Shown one piece after another: positions 1 to 6,914 of a stretch of DNA of 64,000 nucleotides. The stretch comes from Caenispirillum salinarum_A (GTDB lineage Bacteria; Pseudomonadota; Alphaproteobacteria; Rhodospirillales; Rhodospirillaceae): NCBI RefSeq assembly GCF_044803115.1, contig NZ_CP085224.1, positions 3,844,001 to 3,908,000 on the forward strand, written 5' to 3'. Numbering within the stretch: position 1 is the stretch's first letter; the number at the start of each line of letters is the position of its first letter. The notes under the pieces were generated by a model that was not told the DNA's origin, did no database searches, and worked only from the letters and a program-made list of their open reading frames with translations. The position numbers and the translations under genes were made by a program.

Positions 1-137
1 GGCAACCACCCCCGCCGGCATCGCCTGCAAGCTGCGTGCGGCCCTGGCGGCGGATGAGGGGGGCCGACAACTTCCTGCCGCTGATCCGGTCGGCGCTGGC
101 CGATCTGGAGCGGGAAGCCGGCACTTCCGCCGGCTGA
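1..137 (+). pseudogene. C-terminal end of an unknown island protein, apparently frame-broken
   Basis: The reading frame entering from the left edge (codons starting at base 2) reads TTPAGIACKLRAALAADEG. It then goes out of frame at a run of six G at 58-63. The next frame continues naturally as ADNFLPLIRSALADLEREAG and stops with TGA at 135-137. Five instead of six G would give one continuous protein. Either the gene is broken by a +1 slip or the base call in the homopolymer is wrong. The product is unknown; its 5' end is outside the window. Confidence 0.4.
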
Positions 138-252
138 TCGGAAGCGGTAGCATGGACGCGGCGGGATAGGGTAGCTCCCGATAAGGCCGGACACCTGCAC
201 CGGCCTTCCCGCCGCACATCATGCAGGGACGCCTATGCAGGGAGGCGCGAGT

Positions 253-747
253 ATGGCTGACGATGATCTGCCGGAAATTCTCAAAAAACCGATATCCTAT
301 GACGACTTGGCACCTTCCGGCGCCGGACCGGCCGCCTTCGATGAGGCCCAAATTTACGTCGAATTCCAAAAGAGGTTTGATGCTCTCTTTGAATATTTCG
401 GGATCGAGAAAGACGATCCAGAAAAATTTTTCATTCTTTCTTTTCTCATGGCACGGAAACACTACAGGGGCTTCCACCTGCAAACCGAAGGCCATCAAGT
501 CGGACGCAAACGCGACGTGTGGACCTTCCAGGCGCTAATGAGCTTGTTGGATGACATGGAGGGGTTGCGGGAAGACTTGTCCGAGCGAGCGAAGGCAAGG
601 CACTTGGCGGGCAGAGGGAAATACGCCAACCAAGATTTTGAGATGATTCGGCGGAAGTACCGCGAAGCGAAGGCGGAGCGCCGGAAAATCTTGGCCGCCG
701 CTTTGATGGCGCATAAGGGCAATGGGGCGCAAACTGACGGCGAATAA
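253..747 (+). CDS. hypothetical protein of the integrated element
   Basis: A 164-residue protein starting MADDDLPEILKK. ATG 253 is chosen because AGGGAGG (239-245) sits 7 bases upstream; an in-frame ATG at 235 lies before this site. The protein is charged and soluble, with no signal peptide or membrane segment, and its C-terminal third is rich in Arg, Lys and Glu and probably helical. Base composition is clearly more AT-rich than the surrounding chromosome, as expected for acquired DNA. It is separated from the AlpA operon by about 100 bases and may be its own transcription unit. I do not recognise a family. Confidence 0.6.
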   Translation: MADDDLPEILKKPISYDDLAPSGAGPAAFDEAQIYVEFQKRFDALFEYFGIEKDDPEKFFILSFLMARKHYRGFHLQTEGHQVGRKRDVWTFQALMSLLDDMEGLREDLSERAKARHLAGRGKYANQDFEMIRRKYREAKAERRKILAAALMAHKGNGAQTDGE

Positions 748-846
748 GTCCCCACTTTAGGGTGGGTATGTAGCTATTAGTAGTTCCGTCCCCACGCTGG
801 GCTTCGCCACTATTCCCTTGCGATCCAAAGAAGGAGCAAGGGCGCC

Positions 847-1020
847 ATGACGATGTTACGCCGTCCCGAAGTCGAGGCCCGCACCGGCCTCAAGCGTTCC
901 TCCATCTACCGCCTGATGGCCGAAGGTAAATTCCCGAAGGCCGTGCGGCTGTCCGAGCGCGCGGTAGGCTGGCCGGAAGACCGTATCAACGCGTGGCTGG
1001 CCGAGCGGGAGGCCGCGTAA
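847..1020 (+). CDS. AlpA-family DNA-binding regulator / excisionase-like protein
   Basis: A 57-residue protein made almost entirely of a winged helix-turn-helix. It begins MTMLRRPEVEARTGLKRSS, continues IYRLMAEGKFPKAVRLSERA, and ends in the typical AlpA pattern VGWPEDRINAWLAERE. AlpA-like proteins act as excisionases or as activators of integrase and early operons in prophages and satellites. AAGGAG at 831-836 is about 10 bases from the ATG; a second ATG at 853 is possible. It is the first gene of an operon in which each following gene overlaps or nearly touches the previous one, so it is a good candidate for the switch of this element. Confidence 0.88.
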   Translation: MTMLRRPEVEARTGLKRSSIYRLMAEGKFPKAVRLSERAVGWPEDRINAWLAEREAA

Positions 1021-1211
1021 TGGTCGTCCGCAACAACAAGGCCCCCGCGCCTGTGGGAAGCGCGAGGGCCGGGTGCTGTCACCTGATCGGGGGGATCGGG
1101 TCCATCCTACCGCCCGGCGCCGCTGCCCGCAATCTCGCCGCCACCGCCAGCCGCGTTCCCGTGGCCGCTGATGCCCTGATCGCCCTTGCTGGCGTCGGGG
1201 GTGCGACATGA
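1020..1211 (+). CDS. small hypothetical protein of the element operon
   Basis: A 63-residue protein beginning MVVRNNKAPAPVGSARAG. Its ATG shares a base with the alpA stop codon (TAATG at 1018-1022), which argues for translational coupling. Its own stop overlaps the start of the next gene (ATGA at 1208-1211). It is rich in Ala and Gly, with two adjacent cysteines near residue 20. No family is recognised; the main support is its exact fit between two overlapping neighbours. Confidence 0.5.
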   Translation: MVVRNNKAPAPVGSARAGCCHLIGGIGSILPPGAAARNLAATASRVPVAADALIALAGVGGAT

Positions 1212-1642
1212 TGGCGCCCGTGATCCACACCGGCCGCGTTGACGGCTCCCCCGTCCGGTTCTTCCGCTCGCCCCACTTCCCGGCCCCTGATCTTCCCTGG
1301 CCCGACCTGCCGGCCCTGCTGATGGCCCTGGGGCTGGCCGAGGGGGATGCGCTGCACGTCCTGCACAAACTGCAACGGGACTGGCCGGGCCTGGCGCGGC
1401 GCATCCCCACCGCCGAGGGCTTCGCGGTGGCGGTGCCGTTCTTCACTGCCCGCGATCTGGCACAAAGCCTGCCCCTGCCGCCCGAGCGGTTCGGGCAGTT
1501 CATGGCCGAGGCAACCAACGCCATGAAGGCCGCCGCGTCCCATCTGCCGAGCGCGCAAGCCCGGTCGGAATGGGCAATGGCCGCCTGCCAATTCCAGCAC
1601 CCGGCCGGCGGTGGCGACAACGGGGGAGGGACGGCCGCATGA
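1208..1642 (+). CDS. hypothetical protein of the element operon
   Basis: A 144-residue protein starting MMAPVIHTGRVDG. It is linked to the upstream gene by ATGA overlap and to the downstream gene by the same arrangement at 1639-1642. The N-terminal part is Pro-rich (PHFPAPDLPWPDLPALL); the rest looks like a compact, partly helical domain with no membrane segment. The codon use (G or C in third position) fits a real gene. No function can be assigned. Its place ahead of the DUF3987 gene suggests a role in replication or maintenance of the element, but this is inference from position only. Confidence 0.6.
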   Translation: MMAPVIHTGRVDGSPVRFFRSPHFPAPDLPWPDLPALLMALGLAEGDALHVLHKLQRDWPGLARRIPTAEGFAVAVPFFTARDLAQSLPLPPERFGQFMAEATNAMKAAASHLPSAQARSEWAMAACQFQHPAGGGDNGGGTAA

Positions 1643-2187
1643 TGGACCTGTTCACATCCTTCGCCGGGGCCGCCACCGCGCGCCATCACCAAGCCCTGAT
1701 CGCGGCCGGTGTGCCGTCCGAGTGGCTGTATGGAGGCCCCGCCCGCTTCGGCGTGGCCCGCGCCGTCTTCGCCGGCCCCCATTGGGAGCCGCATGAACAC
1801 GGGACGGCGGTTTGCGTCCTGCCCGACGCGCCGCTTTCCCGCCCTGGGGAGCCTGCCGACCTGATGGCGGACTTGATCGCCTTCCGCACGGCCGATCCGG
1901 CGCGCTGGTGGCTGCTGAAGGGTGGCGCCGCGATCCTGAACCCCACCGCCCGCGATCTGGCCGAATGGCATGGGGAGCCGCTGGCCGTCCATGCGTCTCC
2001 CCTGGACTGGATGCGGGCCGGCGGTGGCGGTGTGGTGGTGCTGGACTGGACCGCGCATTTGCCCCTGCACCTGGGCCGCGTGCCGCTGGTGGCCGCCGAC
2101 CTGGCGCTAGGGGAGCGGCTTGACCGCGCCTTGAACCGCCCGACCGACCGCACTGAGATTTCCGTAATGCGGAGGGCCGCCGCGTGA
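1639..2187 (+). CDS. hypothetical protein upstream of DUF3987 gene
   Basis: A 182-residue protein starting MMDLFTSFAGAA. An upstream in-frame ATG at 1570 exists, but the ATGATG overlapping the previous stop (1639-1642) is the natural start in this coupled operon. The sequence has a stretch around residues 95-140 (WHGEPLAVHASPLDWMR, then GVVVLDW) that looks like a folded alpha/beta core. The gene stop overlaps the GTG start of the DUF3987 gene, so the two products are probably made together. I do not recognise a named family; a partner or accessory to the DUF3987 protein is possible. Confidence 0.6.
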   Translation: MMDLFTSFAGAATARHHQALIAAGVPSEWLYGGPARFGVARAVFAGPHWEPHEHGTAVCVLPDAPLSRPGEPADLMADLIAFRTADPARWWLLKGGAAILNPTARDLAEWHGEPLAVHASPLDWMRAGGGGVVVLDWTAHLPLHLGRVPLVAADLALGERLDRALNRPTDRTEISVMRRAAA

Positions 2188-3686
2188 CCTTCGACGCTAT
2201 CCCCCTGAACGCCGCTCGCGCCGCCGACGTGCGCGACCCCTGGCCGGACCTTGATGTGTCCGTGCTTCACCAAGGCCGCGCCGATCCGCCGCCGCTTCCA
2301 CTGGAGGTGTTCGGCCCCTGGGCGGACTGGCTCACGTCTGCCGCCGAGGGGGCAAGCGCCCCGCCTGATTACGCTGTTGCCCCGCTGCTGGCCGCCGCCG
2401 CGTCGCTGATTGGCACAACGCGCCGCGTCTCGCCCTGGCCGAGTTGGGCCGAGCCGGCCGTGCTGTGGTGCGGGTCCGTGGGCGATCCGTCGTCGGGCAA
2501 GTCGCCCGGCGCCGATCCCGTGTTGGGGCCGCTGCGCCACGCCGAGCGCGACATGGCCGAGAGCTTTCCCGACGTGCTGGCGCAATGGAAGGCTGATGCC
2601 GAGCGGGCGAAGGCGGTGGAGGACAAGTGGAAAGGCGACGTGAAGGAGGCCGTGAAGAAAGGGATGCCGGCCCCGCCGCTGCCCGACGACGCGACCGTGG
2701 AGCCTGAGCCGGTCCCGCCGCGCCTTGTTGTCGCGGACACCACGCCCGAGGCCCTGGCCGCCGTCCTGCACGCCAATCCGCGCGGAGTGATGGCGACGCG
2801 CGATGAGTTGGCCGGGTGGCTGGAGTCCTTCGAGCGGTACGGGCCGGGTTCCTCCCGCTCTATGTGGATCGAGGCGTTCGGCGCACGGTCCTACCGCATC
2901 GACCGCGTGAAGAACGGCGCGGCGCCGCTGATGATTCCCGCCCTGGCCGTGTCCGTGTTCGGCACCACGCAGCCGGAGAAGCTGGCGGCGATGCTCAAGG
3001 GCGCCGACGACGGGCTTGCATCCCGCTTCCTGTGGGTGTGGCCGAGGCCCGTTGAGCCTTCCGAGCCGTCGCGGCCCACCGACTTCGACTTGCCCCGCCG
3101 GGCCTTCGACCGGCTGCGGCGCCTCCAGTGGGCGGACGCCGACCACACGCCAGTCACGCTCCCGGTGCAACGAGCGGGGGTGGACGCTCTCAACATCTTC
3201 CGCACCGACACCGCCCGCGCCACCCGCGAAACCGGCGGGCTGCTGGCGAGCGCGATGGGGAAGGCGCCGGGTCTGGTGCTGCGTCTCGCCCTGGTGCTGG
3301 AGCATCTTTGGTGGGCTGCCGGCGCGGATGCGGAACCGCCGGCCGAAGTCTCGGGCCGGGCGCTGTTGGGTGCGGTGGCGCTGTGGGAGGTCTACTTTCG
3401 CCCGATGGCCGCCCGCGTCTATGGCGATGCTGCCTTGCCGCTACCCGAGCGCAACGCTGCCACCCTCGCACGGCGGATCAGGAAGGAAGGCGCCGACCGG
3501 GTGAACTTGCGCACCGCCCGCCGGCAATGGCGCCTGCCGGGTCTGCGCGACGCTGCCGCCATGAGCGCCGCCGCCGAAGTGCTGATAGAGGCCGGGGCGC
3601 TGCTGCCGGACCCCGCGCGAGACGGAGGCACCCCCGGCCGCCAGCGCGCCGACTACCTCGTCAACCCGAAGCTGTTGGAGGTTTGA
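2184..3686 (+). CDS. DUF3987 (YfjI-type) replication-associated ATPase-like protein
   Basis: A 500-residue protein with GTG start at 2184 overlapping the previous TGA (GTGA); GGAGGG at 2171-2176 supports it. The family hallmark is visible: AAPLLAAAASLIGTTRRVSP followed by LWCGSVGDPSSGKSPG (about residues 92-107), a P-loop-like GDPSSGKSP motif. Further on it has ATRDELAGWLESFERYG and SVFGTTQPEKLAAMLKGADD. DUF3987 proteins occur in prophages, satellites and plasmids, often with primase or helicase partners, and are thought to act in element replication; the biochemical role is not established. No separate primase domain is seen in the window. It is the largest and best recognised gene of the element. 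Confidence 0.88.
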   Translation: MTFDAIPLNAARAADVRDPWPDLDVSVLHQGRADPPPLPLEVFGPWADWLTSAAEGASAPPDYAVAPLLAAAASLIGTTRRVSPWPSWAEPAVLWCGSVGDPSSGKSPGADPVLGPLRHAERDMAESFPDVLAQWKADAERAKAVEDKWKGDVKEAVKKGMPAPPLPDDATVEPEPVPPRLVVADTTPEALAAVLHANPRGVMATRDELAGWLESFERYGPGSSRSMWIEAFGARSYRIDRVKNGAAPLMIPALAVSVFGTTQPEKLAAMLKGADDGLASRFLWVWPRPVEPSEPSRPTDFDLPRRAFDRLRRLQWADADHTPVTLPVQRAGVDALNIFRTDTARATRETGGLLASAMGKAPGLVLRLALVLEHLWWAAGADAEPPAEVSGRALLGAVALWEVYFRPMAARVYGDAALPLPERNAATLARRIRKEGADRVNLRTARRQWRLPGLRDAAAMSAAAEVLIEAGALLPDPARDGGTPGRQRADYLVNPKLLEV

Positions 3687-3689
3687 ACG

Positions 3690-4313
3690 ATGGAGCAGGC
3701 GCGAGATTGGCTTGCGGAATTTCTGTCTTCTGAGCCCGTGCCAAAAGCGCCAGTAGTGCCGAATGGTGGCGACGGCGCCCCTATTGGCGCTATCGGCACT
3801 ATTGGCACGGGTGTGAGGGACGCGGAAGCATCTGAGTTGGGTGGGCTATCGGCCCAAACGGCACTATTGGCAAAGGGCGATGGCGAACCCGAGGCCGCAC
3901 CCCTGGCCGGTCCCGGCGAATGGGAGGAACGGGCTGCCCTGGCTCAATTCGACGGGCAGGCGCCGCGCGAATGGGCCGAGGGATTCGCCACGCTCCAGAC
4001 GATGCCGCCACCGCCGGGCATCCACCGCGCCCGCTGGTGGCAAGTCCTGACCGACGCGGGCCGCTTCATGGATGCATGGGCCGCCAAAGCTGGCGCCCTG
4101 GGCTGGACGGTGCATGACGTGTTCGGCATCGACGCCAAGGCCCCCGAGCGGCGGCATGACCTGGCCGGGCTTGTGCCGCTGATGGAGGGCCGCCCGGTGG
4201 TGGCTGTCACGGCCGACGCCGCCACGCTGCGGACGCGCACGGGGAAGACGTTGCGGGTGTTCCGCCGCCGTGGCCCTACCGGCGCCCTGCTGTGGCAGTT
4301 GGGGGAGGGCTGA
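3690..4313 (+). CDS. hypothetical protein with Ile/Gly/Thr repeat linker
   Basis: A 207-residue protein, three bases after the DUF3987 stop and behind a GGAGG at 3677-3681. The N-terminal 25 residues could form a helix. They are followed by a low-complexity linker (APIGAIGTIGTG), coded by short DNA repeats around CTATTGGC and GGCACTATTGGCA at 3780-3870. A C-terminal domain of about 120 residues (PREWAEGFATLQTMPPPPGI, then RWWQVLTDAGRFMDAW) has conserved-looking Trp residues. No known family is recognised. The repeats suggest a variable linker between two functional parts. Confidence 0.6.
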   Translation: MEQARDWLAEFLSSEPVPKAPVVPNGGDGAPIGAIGTIGTGVRDAEASELGGLSAQTALLAKGDGEPEAAPLAGPGEWEERAALAQFDGQAPREWAEGFATLQTMPPPPGIHRARWWQVLTDAGRFMDAWAAKAGALGWTVHDVFGIDAKAPERRHDLAGLVPLMEGRPVVAVTADAATLRTRTGKTLRVFRRRGPTGALLWQLGEG

Positions 4314-4316
4314 CGG

Positions 4317-4859
4317 ATGGGTAACACGCTGGACCGCGCCCGCTTCCTGAAGGTGCTGGCGCTGGCCGAGAGCGACGTTGACGGGGAGGCCCTGGCCGCA
4401 ATCCGCAAGGCCGCCGCGATGGCCCGCGCCGCCGGCCTGTCGCTGGGGGAGGCAGTGGAGGGGGTCGCCTTTCCCGACACCCTGCCGGCGGACATGCTGG
4501 AGGCCGAGTTGATCCTGTACCGGGACCGAATCGCCGCGCTTGAGCGGGAGCTTGCCGAGGCGGTGGAGGATCGGGACGGGCGCCGCCGGGCCTATCGGGA
4601 CGGACTGGCCGCCGGCCGCGCCGCTGCCGCTGATCGGGTGCGCGCGGTGGAGGTGGAGCTTGAAGCCTTCCGGGAGGGGATGGATTGGCCCGCCCTTGCC
4701 GACCGCTACCACTCCGGCCACCGCCGGGGCGCGCGGGGCGAATATGCAAAGGGCCTGCTGTACCGGGCGAGCGTGGGCAGGCTGTCCGCGGACGATCAAG
4801 CCGAGTTGCGCCGATTCGCCACCGCCAGCGACCGGAAGCGCAAGAGGGCCGCCGCATGA
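4317..4859 (+). CDS. hypothetical coiled-coil protein, DUF2786-like N-terminus
   Basis: A 180-residue protein three bases downstream of the previous gene. Residues 5-45 (RARFLKVLALAESDVDGEA, then AIRKAAAMARAAGLSL) resemble the short N-terminal helical domain named DUF2786; this is a visual match only. Residues 60-115 are rich in Glu, Arg, Leu and Ala with heptad-like spacing and should form a coiled coil. The C-terminus is basic (SDRKRKRAAA), which would suit nucleic-acid binding. The stop overlaps the next start (ATGA at 4856-4859). Its function is unknown. Confidence 0.6.
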   Translation: MGNTLDRARFLKVLALAESDVDGEALAAIRKAAAMARAAGLSLGEAVEGVAFPDTLPADMLEAELILYRDRIAALERELAEAVEDRDGRRRAYRDGLAAGRAAAADRVRAVEVELEAFREGMDWPALADRYHSGHRRGARGEYAKGLLYRASVGRLSADDQAELRRFATASDRKRKRAAA

Positions 4860-5089
4860 CGTGGGGACCGTGGGCCGAGGGGCTGACACCGGGGGAGCGC
4901 GTGGCCCGGCTGCGCGCCCTTCGCGTCGTTGTCCGCCTGCTGGCCGGTGGGACCGTCGAGGCGGTGGCGTTGCTGCGGGACGCCGAGACGAACCCCGCCG
5001 CGCTGGAGCCTGCACGGCTGGCGGTGGAGGCCCTGCCCACCCGAACCATGCGCCGCGTGCTGTCGTCATACCTGGCCGGGACGCGATGA
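4856..5089 (+). CDS. small hypothetical protein, last gene of the element operon
   Basis: A 77-residue protein beginning MTWGPWAEGLTPGERVARLR, with ATGA overlap to the upstream gene. It is predicted to be all helical, with no Cys and no membrane segment. It is the last recognisable gene before a 465-base non-coding stretch and the tRNA. An overlapping longer frame (4929-5627) runs through the tRNA gene and is rejected. No family is recognised. Confidence 0.55.
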   Translation: MTWGPWAEGLTPGERVARLRALRVVVRLLAGGTVEAVALLRDAETNPAALEPARLAVEALPTRTMRRVLSSYLAGTR

Positions 5090-5554
5090 GCCTGCCGCCG
5101 GCATCATGTCTGCACTGAATTTCGTACACAGTACGCGCGTGCCCGGAGTTTCAGGACCAGTACGCGCGCGGGTAGCTCTAGCCGCGGTGCCGGTGGTGGC
5201 GTCTATCTTAGACCGGGATAGACGGCGGCGCGTCAAACCGGACAAAGCGGACACCATAAAAAGGGCGGAATTTTCCGACACGGTCAAAAGGCGCGCGTCC
5301 GCTGCCCCCGCGCGGCGGCTTGAAATTAATCATCGGAAATCAAGCCGGGTTTTCGGACGCCCGAAAAGCGGATTCGCGGACGAGGCCGCGCCGATGCTGT
5401 CCGCGAAAAATTCACGCCGGTTTTCATCGGCGCCACCGTCCAAAATTCCAGCACGTTCCCGTGCAAGCCGCGTTCGCTTTGTGGAATGGTTTGGGGGATG
5501 CCTTCCGGGCTTTGATAAAAAATCAAAGGAAATCAAAGCCGTAAGGGAAGGAAG
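5090..5554. other. non-coding element end with short direct and inverted repeats (candidate att region)
   Basis: No convincing gene is present in these 465 bases, which are AT-richer than the surroundings. I see a direct repeat CAGTACGCGCG at 5129-5139 and 5158-5168. An inverted repeat CGTAC-N3-GTACG lies at 5123-5135, and a perfect inverted repeat CTTTGAT/ATCAAAG with a 5-A loop at 5510-5528. AATCAAAG occurs at 5521-5528 and again at 5531-5538. Two degenerate copies of a motif (AAATCAAGCCGGGTTTTC near 5338 and AAATTCACGCCGGTTTTC near 5406) lie 68 bases apart. Such repeats next to a tRNA 3' end fit recombinase or excisionase arm sites, but they could also be promoter or replication sites. Confidence 0.45.
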
Positions 5555-5646
5555 TGGCGGACAGGGGGGGATTCGAACCCCCGGTGCGGGTTTCCCCGCA
5601 CGACGGTTTAGCAAACCGCTGGTTTAAGCCACTCACCCACCTGTCC
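5555..5646 (-). tRNA. tRNA-Ser (anticodon GCT)
   Basis: Read on the minus strand, the gene starts GGACAGG at 5646-5640 and closes with CCTGTCC at 5565-5559, a perfect 7-bp acceptor stem. It is followed by G and an encoded CCA (5557-5555). The anticodon stem-loop is GCGGTTTGCTAAACCGT with GCT in the loop. A long variable arm (GTGCGGGGAAACCCGCAC) and GGTTCGAATC in the T arm are typical of serine tRNAs. Its 3' end touches the integrated element, so the attachment core probably lies in the T-arm/acceptor part, which integration would restore. Confidence 0.95.
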
Positions 5647-5714
5647 GCGTGTGAGGCCGCCCTTATAATGAACCGCCTCATGCATTGTCAACCAACGACT
5701 TCAGCACTTCACCC

Positions 5715-6233
5715 TCAGGCTGAGATCGCCTCGCTGACCACGCCCGGCGTCATGCGTCGCAATTCGTCCAGCGAGGTGCGAAAGACGCAGTGCGGGTGCC
5801 CCGCCGCCGCATAGACGGCATCGAACCGCCCCAGGCTCGCGTCGATGGCGATGGGCAGCACCGTAGCATGGGCCACCGGAGCGACAGCGCCGATGGTGAA
5901 CCCCGTCGCCGCGCGCACGGCCTCGGCGTCGGCCTTTTCCACGGGGCCGGCCATCCCCAGCACCTCGGGCAGGGACTCGGGCACGCAGCGGCGGTCGCCG
6001 GCGACCAGGGCCATGACCGGCTCGCCGCCCGCCAGGAACACCAGCGACTTCACGATGGCGCCCAGCGGAACGCCCAGGGACTCCGCCGCCTCCGCCGCCG
6101 TGCGGGCCGAGGCGGACAACGCCACCACCTCGTGCGGGGCGCCCAGGTCCGCCAGCGCCGCCCGCACCCGGCGCACCGCCGGGGTGTCGATGCCCGAGCC
6201 GGACGCGCCGCCGGCCGTGCCTGCGGGGCTCAT
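5715..6233 (-). CDS. YbaK/EbsC-family aminoacyl-tRNA deacylase-like protein
   Basis: A 172-residue protein. The YbaK fold is recognisable from RRVRAALADLGAPHEVVAL, the conserved IVKSLVFLAGGEPVMALVAG with its Lys, and the end PHCVFRTSLDELRRMT. Family members hydrolyse mischarged Cys-tRNA(Pro) or related tRNAs; specificity cannot be told here, and members without known activity exist. The ATG at 6233 overlaps the stop of the upstream GST gene (TGA 6232-6230), so the two are translationally coupled. A much longer frame continues upstream out of phase with the GST and does not represent a fusion. Confidence 0.85.
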   Translation of the reverse strand: MSPAGTAGGASGSGIDTPAVRRVRAALADLGAPHEVVALSASARTAAEAAESLGVPLGAIVKSLVFLAGGEPVMALVAGDRRCVPESLPEVLGMAGPVEKADAEAVRAATGFTIGAVAPVAHATVLPIAIDASLGRFDAVYAAAGHPHCVFRTSLDELRRMTPGVVSEAISA

Positions 6234-6853
6234 ACGGGCACCTGCATGCCGCGCTTGACCGCCGGGCGTTCGCTGATCTCGTCGAACCAGCGCGCCACGT
6301 TGGGCCACTCGTCCAGGTCCAGGCCGAGCCGTTCGTGCGGGGCGATCCAGGGATAGGTGGCGATGTCGGCGATGGTGTAGTCCCCGCCCGCCAGATAATC
6401 GGTGTCGGCCAGCCGCGTGTCCATCACCGACAACAGCCGCCGCGCCTCGGTGTCGTAGCGGTCCTGGGCGTAGGGCACGGGTTCCGGCGCAGCGTGGCGG
6501 AAGTGGAACGCCTGGCCGAACATGGGGCCGACGCCGCCCATCTGGAACATCAGCCATTGCAGCGTGGTGGACCGCTCGACCGGGTCGGCCGGCCACAGGG
6601 CGCTGCCGGCTTTCTCGGCCAGGTAGATCAGGATGGCCCCCGACTCGAACACGCTGTGCGGCCGGCCGTCGGGACCTTCGGTGTCGACGATGGCGGGAAT
6701 CTTGCCGTTCGGACTGATCGCGCGGAAGGCCGCCTCGTGCTGCGCACCGGTGGATATGTCCACCGGATGCACGGTGTAACGCAGGTCCAGTTCCTCCAGC
6801 AGGACGGAGACCTTGCGGCCGTTGGGCGTCTTCCAGGTGTAAAGATCGATCAT
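6230..6853 (-). CDS. glutathione S-transferase, YfcG/Ure2-like (nu class)
   Basis: A 207-residue protein. The N-terminal thioredoxin-fold domain starts MIDLYTWKTPNGRKVSVLLE, with the TPNG motif typical of YfcG-type GSTs, followed by the cis-Pro region NGKIPAIVD and the glutathione-binding FESGAILIYLA. The C-terminal helical domain has DYTIADIATYPWI. YfcG relatives act as glutathione-dependent disulfide reductases rather than classical conjugating enzymes; that role is inferred from family. The start is set at the ATG of MIDLYTW. It is first in a two-gene unit with the YbaK-like gene and close to oxyR, which fits redox defence. A second close relative lies at 15450-16133. Confidence 0.9.
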   Translation of the reverse strand: MIDLYTWKTPNGRKVSVLLEELDLRYTVHPVDISTGAQHEAAFRAISPNGKIPAIVDTEGPDGRPHSVFESGAILIYLAEKAGSALWPADPVERSTTLQWLMFQMGGVGPMFGQAFHFRHAAPEPVPYAQDRYDTEARRLLSVMDTRLADTDYLAGGDYTIADIATYPWIAPHERLGLDLDEWPNVARWFDEISERPAVKRGMQVPV

Positions 6854-6914
6854 GGTGCGCTGCCCCGGCAATGAACAAAGTAGCCGTCGAGCGTGCCCAA
6901 GGACCCGCCCGTGG

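Larger units (their letters stand above)
1..5554. mobile_element. right part of an integrated element next to tRNA-Ser(GCT)
   Basis: This stretch ends exactly at the 3' end of a tRNA-Ser gene, a classic target for tyrosine-recombinase integration. It contains an AlpA-like regulator, a DUF3987 replication-type protein and about eight small proteins of unknown function in one coupled operon, none of them housekeeping. The genes on the other side of the tRNA are ordinary chromosomal genes. AlpA plus a DUF3987/primase-like protein is a layout seen in P4-like and PICI-like phage satellites and in cryptic prophages. No integrase, capsid or tail gene is visible, so the recombinase and the other end must lie left of the window. 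The element identity is inference; the tRNA abutment is direct. Confidence 0.7.

Noticed and set aside
4929..5627. A 232-residue open frame ending inside tRNA-Ser
   Set aside because: It runs across the tRNA gene and the repeat-rich strip, has no ribosome binding site and overlaps the better supported gene 4856-5089.
5715..6878. An apparent 387-residue fusion upstream of the YbaK-like domain
   Set aside because: The upstream part is the GST gene read out of frame. The real genes are two, joined by an ATGA overlap at 6230-6233.
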